From assembly GCF_022811645.1 (NCBI RefSeq), contig NZ_CP094534.1:4588001-4652000 (forward strand): DNA of 64,000 bases. Reading direction: 5' to 3'. Under the pieces are notes generated by a model. That model saw nothing but the letters and a program-made list of their open reading frames with translations, had not been told where the DNA came from and did not search any database. The translations under genes and the position numbers were made by a program. Source of the DNA: Hymenobacter monticola. GTDB lineage: Bacteria; Bacteroidota; Bacteroidia; Cytophagales; Hymenobacteraceae. Below, piece by piece: positions 47,665 through 54,981 of the stretch. Each line of letters starts with the position of its first letter. Position 1 is the stretch's first letter.

Positions 47665-49821
47665 TTAGTCCAGATTTTGCAGGATGGTTTGCACGCGGTG
47701 CAGCAAGCTTTGCGAATCGTGCTGCGTAATCCGCGCCCCGGTCATGCGGCCTTTGCCGTCGTAATCCAGGTTCAGCACGGCCCGCCCCGTGGCATCCTGG
47801 AGCAGGTAGCGTTCGAGGTTTTTGTGGTGCTGCACAATCAGAATCATGATTCCCGCTTCGGTGGCAGCTTCCGCAAACTGCTCATAAAAGCCGGCCAGCG
47901 CGGGTGGGGCATCGTCGGCGAAGGTGGCCGGCACTACTGCAATGCCCGCCGGCAGCGGCTCGTTCAGCCGGGTAGTCGCCTCCTGGGCGAGGGCATTGGC
48001 TTTGCCCTGCGCCACGGCCTTGCTAAAAGGCACATCGTTTTTATAATAGGCCAGCACTTCGCCCCGCTCCTCGCCCCGGCGCAGCAGGTAGCGCAGAGCG
48101 TGCTGCTGGTCGCTTACGTCCTCTACATTTACCCCCATTTCGCCAAGCTGGCCTGCCACTCGCCGAAACTGCTGCACTTGGGCCACTGGTCGGCTGGCGA
48201 TTCCTAACCGGGATTCCAGTTCATCTAGCGGGTCAAACAGGGCCGTTTGGGCACGCAGCACTTCCGGCCACAACGCGATGCCGCCCGGCGCAGGAGGCAC
48301 CCCCAGCGGGTCGAACACGCGCATCTCGCCCCACGGCACAAAGTCTGGCGGGTTCAGTAGATACAGCTGCTTGGCGGCGCGCGTTATGGCCGTGTAAACC
48401 CAGCGAAAATACTCAGCATGGCGCTGCCCGCCGTAGCCTTGGAAATCGACAAAAGCCGTGTCCCAGGTGCCGCCCTGGGCCTTGTGGCAGGTGATGGCGT
48501 AGCCGTACTTCACCCGCAGGGCCTGAAACTGCGGGTCGTTTTTGAGGAAGTCACTGAACTCGGGATGTTTGTGGTCGTGCCCGGTTTTTTCACGCCACCG
48601 AATCACCGCGTCGATGTAAAGCGCCCGGGTTGCCTCCGGGCGCAACTGCCCGTCAATGCTGGTCAGAAAGCTTTCCAATAGCAGCCGCTCGGCTTCGTAC
48701 TGGCTGCCGTCGGGCCGGGTGAGGCGCAGGCGTACCCGCCGCCAGCGCAGCGGCACGTACACGTCGGTTCGTTTCTTTTCCAGCGTTTTCTTATCGGTAA
48801 CGGCAATAGAGACCTTGCGCGAAATGCCGTACGACTCGCCTACCTCCAGCACAGTGGCAAACTCCCCGTTGTAGATGGCCTCCTCGGGGTTGAGGTAGTT
48901 GTTTTGCGCGATAATTAGCCAATCATCCACGGCCACGCTGGTTTGCCCCGGAAAGAAATGCGCCCGTACCTGCTCGTTGTACTGCCGGGCCAGGTTGTTG
49001 GAATACGTCACGATGACCGTCTTGTCGCCTGCTTGCGGGCCGCCGCCAGCCCCCAGATAGGTAGCCAGGATTTCGCCCGTCGGCACATCCTGTACATCGG
49101 CGGCCCGCGTCAGGCGCAAGCGGTTGAAGTCGCTGGTGCGAAGGCACTCACGCACGGCAGTAGCATTGCGCAAAATGCCGCTATCGGCTTGCTGACGCAT
49201 TACTTCGGTCAGCTCCCGGCCTGGCAGCGCCCCCACGATGCCCAGGCGCTCACACAGCCACTGCTCGTTGAGCGCCCGCGATTCCGGGTCGCCCACTGGT
49301 GCCAGCTGCGCCCGGTCGCCTACCAGCAGGATTTTATACCCGTTGTGCACCGAGGGCTGCACGTATTGGAGCAAGTCGCTAAGCAGCCGCCCGCTACCCA
49401 GCTGGAAAAACTCGCTTTCGCTGTACTTATCGCCAATCATCGAGGCCTCATCCACCACGAACACCGTGCCCTTCGTGGCTTGATTGTTCGCTAGGTCGAA
49501 ATGATATTTGAACGACTTGTGCGCATCGTCTTTCCCTGTGTTGTCTTCCGTTTCTTCCAACCGCCGCAGCTTCTCAAAATTATAGATGCCCCGGTGAATA
49601 GTGGTGGCCTCGCGCCCGGTTTGGCGGGTCATCACCCGCGCCGCCCGGCCCGTGGGCGCCAGCAGCACGGCGGGCCGCGTCAGCTCCGCCAGCAGCGTTT
49701 TGAGCAAGGTGGTTTTGCCCGTGCCCGCGTAGCCCCGCAGCAGAAACACTGGCTCTTCGGAACTATCCAGGAATTTGTGGAAGGCGGCGAGGGCAGCAGT
49801 TTGGTCGGGGGAAAGGGGCAT
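47665..49821 (-). CDS. RecD-like SF1 helicase (retron operon gene 3)
   Basis: A 718-aa SF1B helicase. Walker A is GYAGTGKTT (about 30-38), Walker B VVDEASMIGD (about 122-131), motif III LVGDRAQLAPVG, motif V AITCHKAQGGTWD and motif VI YTAITRAAKQL. An SH3-like insert typical of RecD2-type enzymes precedes motif V. The last 170 residues are an unassigned extension. It starts 5 bp after the effector stop. RecD-type helicases translocate 5'-3' on ssDNA; in this operon it may act on msDNA or on phage DNA, which is an inference. Confidence 0.85.
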   Translation of the reverse strand: MPLSPDQTAALAAFHKFLDSSEEPVFLLRGYAGTGKTTLLKTLLAELTRPAVLLAPTGRAARVMTRQTGREATTIHRGIYNFEKLRRLEETEDNTGKDDAHKSFKYHFDLANNQATKGTVFVVDEASMIGDKYSESEFFQLGSGRLLSDLLQYVQPSVHNGYKILLVGDRAQLAPVGDPESRALNEQWLCERLGIVGALPGRELTEVMRQQADSGILRNATAVRECLRTSDFNRLRLTRAADVQDVPTGEILATYLGAGGGPQAGDKTVIVTYSNNLARQYNEQVRAHFFPGQTSVAVDDWLIIAQNNYLNPEEAIYNGEFATVLEVGESYGISRKVSIAVTDKKTLEKKRTDVYVPLRWRRVRLRLTRPDGSQYEAERLLLESFLTSIDGQLRPEATRALYIDAVIRWREKTGHDHKHPEFSDFLKNDPQFQALRVKYGYAITCHKAQGGTWDTAFVDFQGYGGQRHAEYFRWVYTAITRAAKQLYLLNPPDFVPWGEMRVFDPLGVPPAPGGIALWPEVLRAQTALFDPLDELESRLGIASRPVAQVQQFRRVAGQLGEMGVNVEDVSDQQHALRYLLRRGEERGEVLAYYKNDVPFSKAVAQGKANALAQEATTRLNEPLPAGIAVVPATFADDAPPALAGFYEQFAEAATEAGIMILIVQHHKNLERYLLQDATGRAVLNLDYDGKGRMTGARITQHDSQSLLHRVQTILQNLD

Positions 49822-49826
49822 AGTTT

Positions 49827-51035
49827 CTATCTTTTCTTCTTGCCTGTCGGCTTAGGTTTTTTGAAGGAGCCCCTTGACTTCTTTTCTTGCTGACCTTTAA
49901 TTTCACCGGGCGCGGCTTCGGCGGTGGGCGCGGCTTCGGCGGTGGGCGCGGCTTCGGCGGTGGGCGCGGCTTCGGCGGTGGGCGCGGCTTCGGCGGTGGG
50001 CGCGGCTTCGGCGGTGGGCGCGGCTTCGGCGGTGGGCGCGGCTTCGGCGGTGGGCGCGGCTTCGGCGGTGGGCGCGGCTTCGGCGGTGGGCGCGGCTTCG
50101 GCGGTGGGCGCGGCTTCGGCGGTGGGCGCGGCTTCGGCGGTGGGCGCGGCTTCGGCGGTGGGCGCGGCTTCGGCGGTGGGCGCGGCTTCGGCGGTGGGCG
50201 CGGCTTCGGCGGTTAAGTCTGCTTTTACTTTATTGTAAATCACACCGTATTGCTTGCTAATCAATGCAATTCGATGCTCCTGCCCAACTAGTTCTAAATA
50301 ATAATTAGATTTTTTGTCTAATACTCTAGGATGAGCAACACTATTTCTAAATTCTGATAAGCGTTGCACAACTGTCCCAACATAGTAACTACCTTTTTTA
50401 TTGAAAAATAAATCCGCTTTATTATCAAAGCTAACTTTGTTAATGTCAGTGGAATTAAATTTAAATACTATCTTTCTAAAGTCTATATAATCTATTTTTA
50501 AATCGTTAAAAACGGATTTATATTTATCAAAAAAATTATCCGTATTTGCTCCCGCAAATGGATTGCTCAAATCAATATAGTCACTGATAAATTTCGAAGT
50601 GTTTACTCCGAGCAATTTATTAGCTTTTGCCATTAATTCTTCAAAACTAGATGGCTTATTTGGACGCCGAAAATATTCACTGGTTTTGAACAGCACGAAT
50701 TCTTCGTTAATTTTTCTTACGTCGTTTCCCTGTTCGCCGATGTAATACTGTTCATACCATACGTTTATCAGACCTTCTATCTGCAAAAAAGCATTTCTCG
50801 AAAATTCCTCAAATGCCTGCTCCTTATTAAGATAGAATATACCAATCTTGGCATCTAACATTCTTGAGAAGAATTCACATAAACGCCGTGCAAGCTTCTT
50901 GTTCTTTATGAATTCATAATCATAATCCTTAGCAATATTCGCCACCCTTTCCTTGATAAAGGCCATGATTACATCGGCTGCGTTACGCAGAGTGGCGCAA
51001 GCTTCTTCGATAGCTAGCATACTATTGTCCCGCAT
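49827..51035 (-). CDS. HEPN-like candidate retron effector with a 17x6-residue repeat tail
   Basis: A 402-aa protein overlapping the RT end by 14 bp. Residues 1-274 are helical and lysine/asparagine/isoleucine-rich. The RNSVAH motif (R230, H235) in LSEFRNSVAHPRV matches the Rx4-6H catalytic signature of HEPN ribonucleases. Residues 275-376 are 17 exact copies of TAEAAP, then a basic tail (KKPKPTGKKKR). The first 274 codons are markedly AT-rich, unlike the GC-rich RT and helicase genes, pointing to separate acquisition. The HEPN call rests on this motif plus the helical context; the effector role rests on context. Confidence 0.6.
   Translation of the reverse strand: MRDNSMLAIEEACATLRNAADVIMAFIKERVANIAKDYDYEFIKNKKLARRLCEFFSRMLDAKIGIFYLNKEQAFEEFSRNAFLQIEGLINVWYEQYYIGEQGNDVRKINEEFVLFKTSEYFRRPNKPSSFEELMAKANKLLGVNTSKFISDYIDLSNPFAGANTDNFFDKYKSVFNDLKIDYIDFRKIVFKFNSTDINKVSFDNKADLFFNKKGSYYVGTVVQRLSEFRNSVAHPRVLDKKSNYYLELVGQEHRIALISKQYGVIYNKVKADLTAEAAPTAEAAPTAEAAPTAEAAPTAEAAPTAEAAPTAEAAPTAEAAPTAEAAPTAEAAPTAEAAPTAEAAPTAEAAPTAEAAPTAEAAPTAEAAPTAEAAPGEIKGQQEKKSRGSFKKPKPTGKKKR
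49908..50213 (-). repeat. 17-copy perfect 18-bp tandem repeat
   Basis: Seventeen identical 18-bp units (306 bp) encode TAEAAP on the minus strand. The unit length is a multiple of three, so gain or loss of copies changes tail length without breaking the frame. The plus strand happens to read GRGFGG in one frame; this is a by-product, not a gene. Confidence 0.95.
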
Positions 51036-52179
51036 CTTTAATTCTTAAAAAAGATTTTATTAGATTTAAGAACGCAGAGTCATTCTGCCCCCTAACCATC
51101 CCCAAGTAAGCAATTTTCCCCGCCAGAACCCGCTCCAGTTTCGGCACCTTGCCGTTGTGACGGGCGTGGGCTTTGCTAGTGGGATAATGCTGCCGCAATG
51201 TAGCACTAGCTGCTTCATAGCCTTTGGTTTCCCAGTTGTGCAGCATGGCCCGGATTTGCCGCACGTATTCGCGGGGTACGTTGGGGCGGTCGTTTACCAC
51301 GATGCCGGTTACTTCCTGGCGGGTTTCCGGGGTTTGGAGGCGCTGTTTCTGCTCATTTTGCTGGTAGCCTTCGGCCGCGAGTGTCGCGTTAAGCTCCTGG
51401 TGAAATGCGGCGCGGAAAACCGGACGGTTGCACGAGAACGTGAGGTCGTCGGCGTAGCGGGTGTAGGTACAGCGGTGGCGGGTGGCGAGTTGCTGGAGGC
51501 GGCGGTCGAGGCGCTGGCACACGGCATTGGTGAGCAAGGGCGAGGTGGGCGCGCCCTGCGGCAAGCTGCCCTGGTCGCAGCAGAGGTTGGCCACGAGGTA
51601 AGCACTTTCTTTGGCGAGGCTGAACGGTGGCAATTGCAGCACAGCCATCACCCGCCCCACCGACGTGCTGGGGAAGAAGTTGCGCAAATCTAGGTTCAGC
51701 ACGAACCGGTGGCCCACATGGGGCAGCGCATTGGTGAGTACGCTACGGCCAGGTACAAAGCCGTGCGAAGCCGGGTGGCTGGTGGTGAAAGCAGCAGTGA
51801 GGCAGCGGAGCAGCAAGCGCTGCAAGCGCAGTAGGCCGTGGTCGGGCGCTTTGATGGTGCGGAACTCCCCCCGCGTGCGCTTCGCAATCTGAAAGGTGCG
51901 GTAGCGGGTTTCCTTCTTATGGTAAGCGTAGTAATTCAGCAGCTTGGGTGTGATGAGCTTAGGCTTGTGCTGGGGGTTTTCATCTAAATCCTGCTGCAAG
52001 GCTGCGTTCAGCGCGAAGGCCAATTGTTGAACATCGGTAACGCAGCTGAACAACAGTGCTAGCTCGTTAGCTGGAATGAGCTCACCAGAAATGACTGCCA
52101 ATGCCACCTCCGCTACAGAACGGCGGGCCGGAGTTTCGGCTGCATTCGGTTCGGATGGAGATGGTAGAGGAGAAGCCAT
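51022..52179 (-). CDS. Retron reverse transcriptase
   Basis: A 385-aa RT. Motif A is NLDLRNFFPS (about 162-171), motif B QGAPTSP (208-214), and the catalytic YADD is at 242-245. Two features specific to retron RTs are present: NAxxH as NALPH (150-154) and VTG (290-292). It copies part of its ncRNA into msDNA joined to a branching guanosine. There is no maturase or integrase domain, so it is not a group II intron enzyme. The predicted ncRNA ends 35 nt upstream and a candidate effector overlaps downstream. Confidence 0.93.
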   Translation of the reverse strand: MASPLPSPSEPNAAETPARRSVAEVALAVISGELIPANELALLFSCVTDVQQLAFALNAALQQDLDENPQHKPKLITPKLLNYYAYHKKETRYRTFQIAKRTRGEFRTIKAPDHGLLRLQRLLLRCLTAAFTTSHPASHGFVPGRSVLTNALPHVGHRFVLNLDLRNFFPSTSVGRVMAVLQLPPFSLAKESAYLVANLCCDQGSLPQGAPTSPLLTNAVCQRLDRRLQQLATRHRCTYTRYADDLTFSCNRPVFRAAFHQELNATLAAEGYQQNEQKQRLQTPETRQEVTGIVVNDRPNVPREYVRQIRAMLHNWETKGYEAASATLRQHYPTSKAHARHNGKVPKLERVLAGKIAYLGMVRGQNDSAFLNLIKSFLRIKDAGQ

Positions 52180-52214
52180 ATAAGGGAGAAAGCAATTGAA
52201 ATCAGTAGCCCAAA

Positions 52215-52448
52215 TGAAAGTACCTGCCGGGAGTTTTCATGTCCTATACCTGAATGATTCAAATACAAGAAATTAATCAATAGCTAAGAATAACAAAGCA
52301 ATGATTACAAGAAGAAACAGAGCAATGATAAATAAATCAATTAATTAATATCAAATTAATCAATCAACTCAAGTGTCAATGCGGCCGTTGTGAAACGGGC
52401 GCGGCGCAACGCCGCACGGGGTCAAAGGCCCAGACGCAGGTACTTTCA
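52215..52448 (-). ncRNA. Retron msr-msd ncRNA
   Basis: Perfect 13-bp inverted repeats a1 (TGAAAGTACCTGC, minus strand, 52448-52436) and a2 (52227-52215) bound a 234-nt RNA just before the RT. After a1 come two msr hairpins: GCGGCG-TTG-CGCCGC and CCGTT-TCAC-AACGG. An AT-rich msd portion of about 160 nt follows. The strong drop in GC from msr to msd is normal for retrons. The exact branch G and the msDNA ends cannot be set from sequence. A GC-rich leader (52449-52550) with two further hairpins (GGCCACC/GGTGGCC and ACTAC/GTAGT) may belong to the same primary transcript. Confidence 0.88.
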
Positions 52449-52556
52449 AAGAGCGAGCGGCCACCACAGTTCGGTGGCCGGGGTTAGTCGGTTGGGGCCG
52501 CAAGTAAGGCGGCTACTGGCGAACTACGCGAGTAGTCCGGAAGGGGAATGCTGATG

Positions 52557-52591
52557 CAAAGGTTAGTGGCAGGAATGCAGCTTAACTGCAT
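52557..52591 (-). promoter_or_regulatory. Retron promoter with operator site 1
   Basis: On the minus strand a -7-like box TAACCTTTG (52565-52557) lies next to ATGCAGTTAAGCTGCAT (52591-52575), a 17-bp palindrome with 6-bp arms. The transcript would start near 52550 and run into the ncRNA. The same palindrome occurs at 52840-52856 before the WYL gene. A repressor bound here would cover the -7/-33 interval. Confidence 0.62.
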
Positions 52592-52616
52592 CGGCGAAAA
52601 AACTTTCGATTTATTT

Positions 52617-52817
52617 TCAGGCCACCCGTCCAACGGACAGCTGACCCGCGCCCTGGCAGCGGAAGCAGCGCCCGGCTTCGACGTGACGAAACTGGGGCAG
52701 ACGGCCGCTGCCCTCGCAGCGAGGGCAGGTAATAGCGGCCAGCACGAAGCGCGGCACGGGGGAGTTCGTACTTTGAGCGGGCGAAAGTGCCGGCGCGGCG
52801 GGAGCGGGTTGGTTCAT
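52617..52817 (-). CDS. Small CxxCxGxG zinc-finger protein
   Basis: A 66-aa protein with two DnaJ-type zinc-knuckle halves, CPRCEGSG (about 31-38) and CFRCQGAG (about 51-58), enough for one zinc site. The ATG at 52817 is the only one giving a sensible N-terminus. It lies between the two ATGCAG-N5-CTGCAT sites, divergent from the WYL gene. Its role is unknown; it may belong to the retron/WYL locus. Confidence 0.7.
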   Translation of the reverse strand: MNQPAPAAPALSPAQSTNSPVPRFVLAAITCPRCEGSGRLPQFRHVEAGRCFRCQGAGQLSVGRVA

Positions 52818-52839
52818 GCTGCAAACCAACTGCCCCGAA

Positions 52840-52856
52840 ATGCAGCTGAACTGCAT
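52840..52856. promoter_or_regulatory. Operator site 2 before the WYL gene
   Basis: ATGCAG-CTGAA-CTGCAT is the second copy of the palindrome seen at 52575-52591; both are followed by a GAAAAAA tract on the plus strand. It is 25 bp before the WYL start and 22 bp before the divergent small zinc-finger gene, so it could control both. Confidence 0.7.
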
Positions 52857-52881
52857 TGTCGAAAAAAGTAGAAAATAATTT

Positions 52882-53898
52882 ATGCCGACTACCAAAGAAC
52901 CAGAAACCCGCTACCGCCTGATTGACGAGTGCTTGCAACGCCGGCAAAAAATATGGACCTCTCAAACGTTGAGGGAAACGGTGACGGCTAAATTTTGGGA
53001 GTTGACCGGCCACAAGCTTAGCCCTCGGCAATTCTCGCAGGACCTAGCCGATATGCGTGAAGGCGGCAGTACTGGTTACAATGCCCCCATCGCACACACC
53101 CGCGACCGGGGCTACCACTACACCGATGATAATTTCCGCCTCCACAATAGTCCTCTGGAAACCGGCGACGCGGCTGTGCTACGGCAAGCACTGGCGGCGC
53201 TGCGGCAGTTTCAGGGCCTGGGACTGAGCGACGAATTGGGCGACGTTGTGCAGCGCGTGGAAGCCCACTTGCAAGCCCAGCCCGCCGACGACGCGGCCGG
53301 GCAGTCGGTTATCTGGTTCGAGCAGGTGCCCGACTATGCGGGCACGCCGTTTTTGGGGCCGCTGTATCAGGCCATTCGGGCACGACAGGTATTGCTGCTG
53401 CGCTACCGGGCGTTTGGCGCGGCCGAGGCTTGGGAGGAAACCGTGCAGCCGTACCTGCTAAAGCAGTACAACCACCGCTGGTTTCTGGTGGGGCAGGGTT
53501 CGGGACGGTCAGGCATCAGCAACTACGCGCTCGACCGTATTGAGGGTGTAGCTGCTGATGAAACCATTTCGTATCAGCCGCCGAGGGCCGATTTAGCAGC
53601 GCGGTTCGCGGATGTTGTGGGAGTATCGGTGCCGGAGGGGGGCGTACTGGAAACGGTGCGGCTGCGCTTTCGAGCCGGGCGCGGGCAATACGTGCTAACT
53701 AAGCCCCTACATCCCAGCCAGCAGACGGATACGATAACCGGTGATGTCGTTGAAATCAGCCTGCAGCTGGTGCTGAATCCAGAGTTGCAAACGCTGCTTT
53801 TGAGTTTCGGGGATGATATAGAAGTGTTGGCACCATTGAGCTTACGTACACGTATTTCTGAACGGCTGAAGGCTGCCACCGGCCTGTATCGCCAATAA
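52882..53898 (+). CDS. WYL-domain transcriptional regulator
   Basis: A 338-aa regulator. An N-terminal winged-helix region (about 1-75: RYRLIDECLQRRQKIWTSQTL) is followed by a WYL domain (about 160-245) with RQVLLLRYR, VQPYLLKQYNHRWFLVGQ and YALDRIEGV. A C-terminal WCX-type domain covers about 260-335. WYL proteins such as BrxR and CapW repress phage-defence operons and respond to nucleic-acid signals. The repeated palindrome near it and near the retron makes this protein the likely retron regulator. Confidence 0.85.
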   Translation: MPTTKEPETRYRLIDECLQRRQKIWTSQTLRETVTAKFWELTGHKLSPRQFSQDLADMREGGSTGYNAPIAHTRDRGYHYTDDNFRLHNSPLETGDAAVLRQALAALRQFQGLGLSDELGDVVQRVEAHLQAQPADDAAGQSVIWFEQVPDYAGTPFLGPLYQAIRARQVLLLRYRAFGAAEAWEETVQPYLLKQYNHRWFLVGQGSGRSGISNYALDRIEGVAADETISYQPPRADLAARFADVVGVSVPEGGVLETVRLRFRAGRGQYVLTKPLHPSQQTDTITGDVVEISLQLVLNPELQTLLLSFGDDIEVLAPLSLRTRISERLKAATGLYRQ

Positions 53899-53900
53899 GA

Positions 53901-53930
53901 AACCCCGCTGGCAATTTACCGGCGGGGCTT
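53901..53930. terminator. Convergent terminator between the WYL and exonuclease genes
   Basis: CCCCGC and GCGGGG arms separate two converging genes; T-rich flanks are short on both sides. Confidence 0.65.
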
Positions 53931-53951
53931 AGAAGTACCTGAGGGCAAAAA

Positions 53952-54647
53952 TTAGGCAGCCAACGCCAACGGCGCGGGCAAGATAAATGGAATGGATAAG
54001 CCGGCGACTTGCCGGCCATGCCCGGACTCATAGAGCAGCGCCGCGTATTTCTTGCGGCCCTGCTCTATGAGTCCGGGCATGGCCGTTAGCTCAACGCGCC
54101 ACACTTCGTGCGGGGCTTTCTTCTGCACGCCGATGATGAGGAAGCGGGTAGCGCCAAGCACGTCCAAGTACAGGGCGGCCTGACGGTCGTAGTCGTACTT
54201 CTCGATGGTGGTCAGGAAGTGAGCCCGGTCGGGGCTGCTGGTGGTTTTGAAGTCGATGAGCGTGAGCTGGCGGCCGGCGGGGCTGCGGACCAATAGGTCG
54301 GGGCGCAGCTTCACTCCTACCCCGGTGGCCGTGTGGGTGGCGGTGTAGGACTGTTCAGCCTGGCCTCGGTATAAAATGTCGCGGCAGTAGCGTTGGCGGC
54401 GCACCTGGCGGGCCAGCATCTCCAAGTCGGTCCACTTGATGCCGCGCTCCTCGGTGCGGGCGTAGGTAGCCGGTTCCAGCACGGCGGAATGGAAATGGCT
54501 GCCGTAGGCCAGGGCTACCGGGTTGGGCCGGCGCAGTTGGCCCATGATGCCGGCTTTGAGTTCGGACAAGTCGGTGTTGGAAACCTGGGGCAGGGCTCGG
54601 TGCTGGGCCTGGGTCAGGGCGGGATGATGCGTAAGGGCGTGAAACAT
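53952..54647 (-). CDS. RecE/YqaJ-like PD-(D/E)XK exonuclease (DUF3799-like)
   Basis: A 231-aa phage-type nuclease for recombination. Key segments are the GSHFHSAVLEP block (about 48-58), the catalytic pair in LRPDLLV (about 117-123), LIDFKTTSSPDRAHF (about 133-147) and YDYDRQAALYLDVL (about 154-167). The spacing of D, (D/E)xK and the QxxxY motif is right for the RecE/lambda-Exo class. It is the last gene of a leftward cluster beginning near 57.1 kb. No RecT-like annealing protein was recognised beside it. Confidence 0.82.
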   Translation of the reverse strand: MFHALTHHPALTQAQHRALPQVSNTDLSELKAGIMGQLRRPNPVALAYGSHFHSAVLEPATYARTEERGIKWTDLEMLARQVRRQRYCRDILYRGQAEQSYTATHTATGVGVKLRPDLLVRSPAGRQLTLIDFKTTSSPDRAHFLTTIEKYDYDRQAALYLDVLGATRFLIIGVQKKAPHEVWRVELTAMPGLIEQGRKKYAALLYESGHGRQVAGLSIPFILPAPLALAA

Positions 54648-54666
54648 GAGGGTTCAGAAAAGAGGG

Positions 54667-54924
54667 TTAGCGGATAAGGGCCAGGCGGTTGGGGTCAGCG
54701 GCGCGGTGCAGCCAGATATGGGCGCTGCCGCAACCGACCAGGTACGCGGGCTCGGGAAAGAGCTGGCGCACCTGCGGGGCCAAGTCGCGCAGGTCGGGCA
54801 ACGGGTCGGCAGCGGTTAAGAGCTGGGCCAACTGGACCAGCAAGGCGGCCTCGGCTTCGTCGCGAGCCGGCTGCTCAAGGGTAAGCTGAGGCATTTCGGT
54901 GGTGTAGTTCATCGGGAATCGCAT
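54667..54924 (-). CDS. Small hypothetical protein in the exonuclease cluster
   Basis: An 85-aa protein, acidic in the middle and ending IWLHRAADPNRLALIR. Met-54924 (MRFPMNYTTE) or Met-54912 could be the start. It is 19 bp upstream of the exonuclease. Family not recognised. Confidence 0.5.
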   Translation of the reverse strand: MRFPMNYTTEMPQLTLEQPARDEAEAALLVQLAQLLTAADPLPDLRDLAPQVRQLFPEPAYLVGCGSAHIWLHRAADPNRLALIR

Positions 54925-54981
54925 TTGATGAGTGAGTAAAGCCGGGTGGCCCCCACGGCGAGCACCATCGGGGCCTTGGCA

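Noticed and set aside
49908..50213. Possible CRISPR array
   Set aside because: The 18-bp units are contiguous with no spacers, and they encode a protein tail.
49887..50216. Plus-strand reading frame of GRGFGG repeats resembling an RGG protein
   Set aside because: It exists only because the 18-bp repeat is open in several frames. It lies opposite the effector tail and has no other sequence.
51022..52179. Group II intron or diversity-generating RT
   Set aside because: No maturase or HNH domain and no template/variable repeat pair is seen; NAxxH, VTG and the a1/a2 repeats point to a retron.
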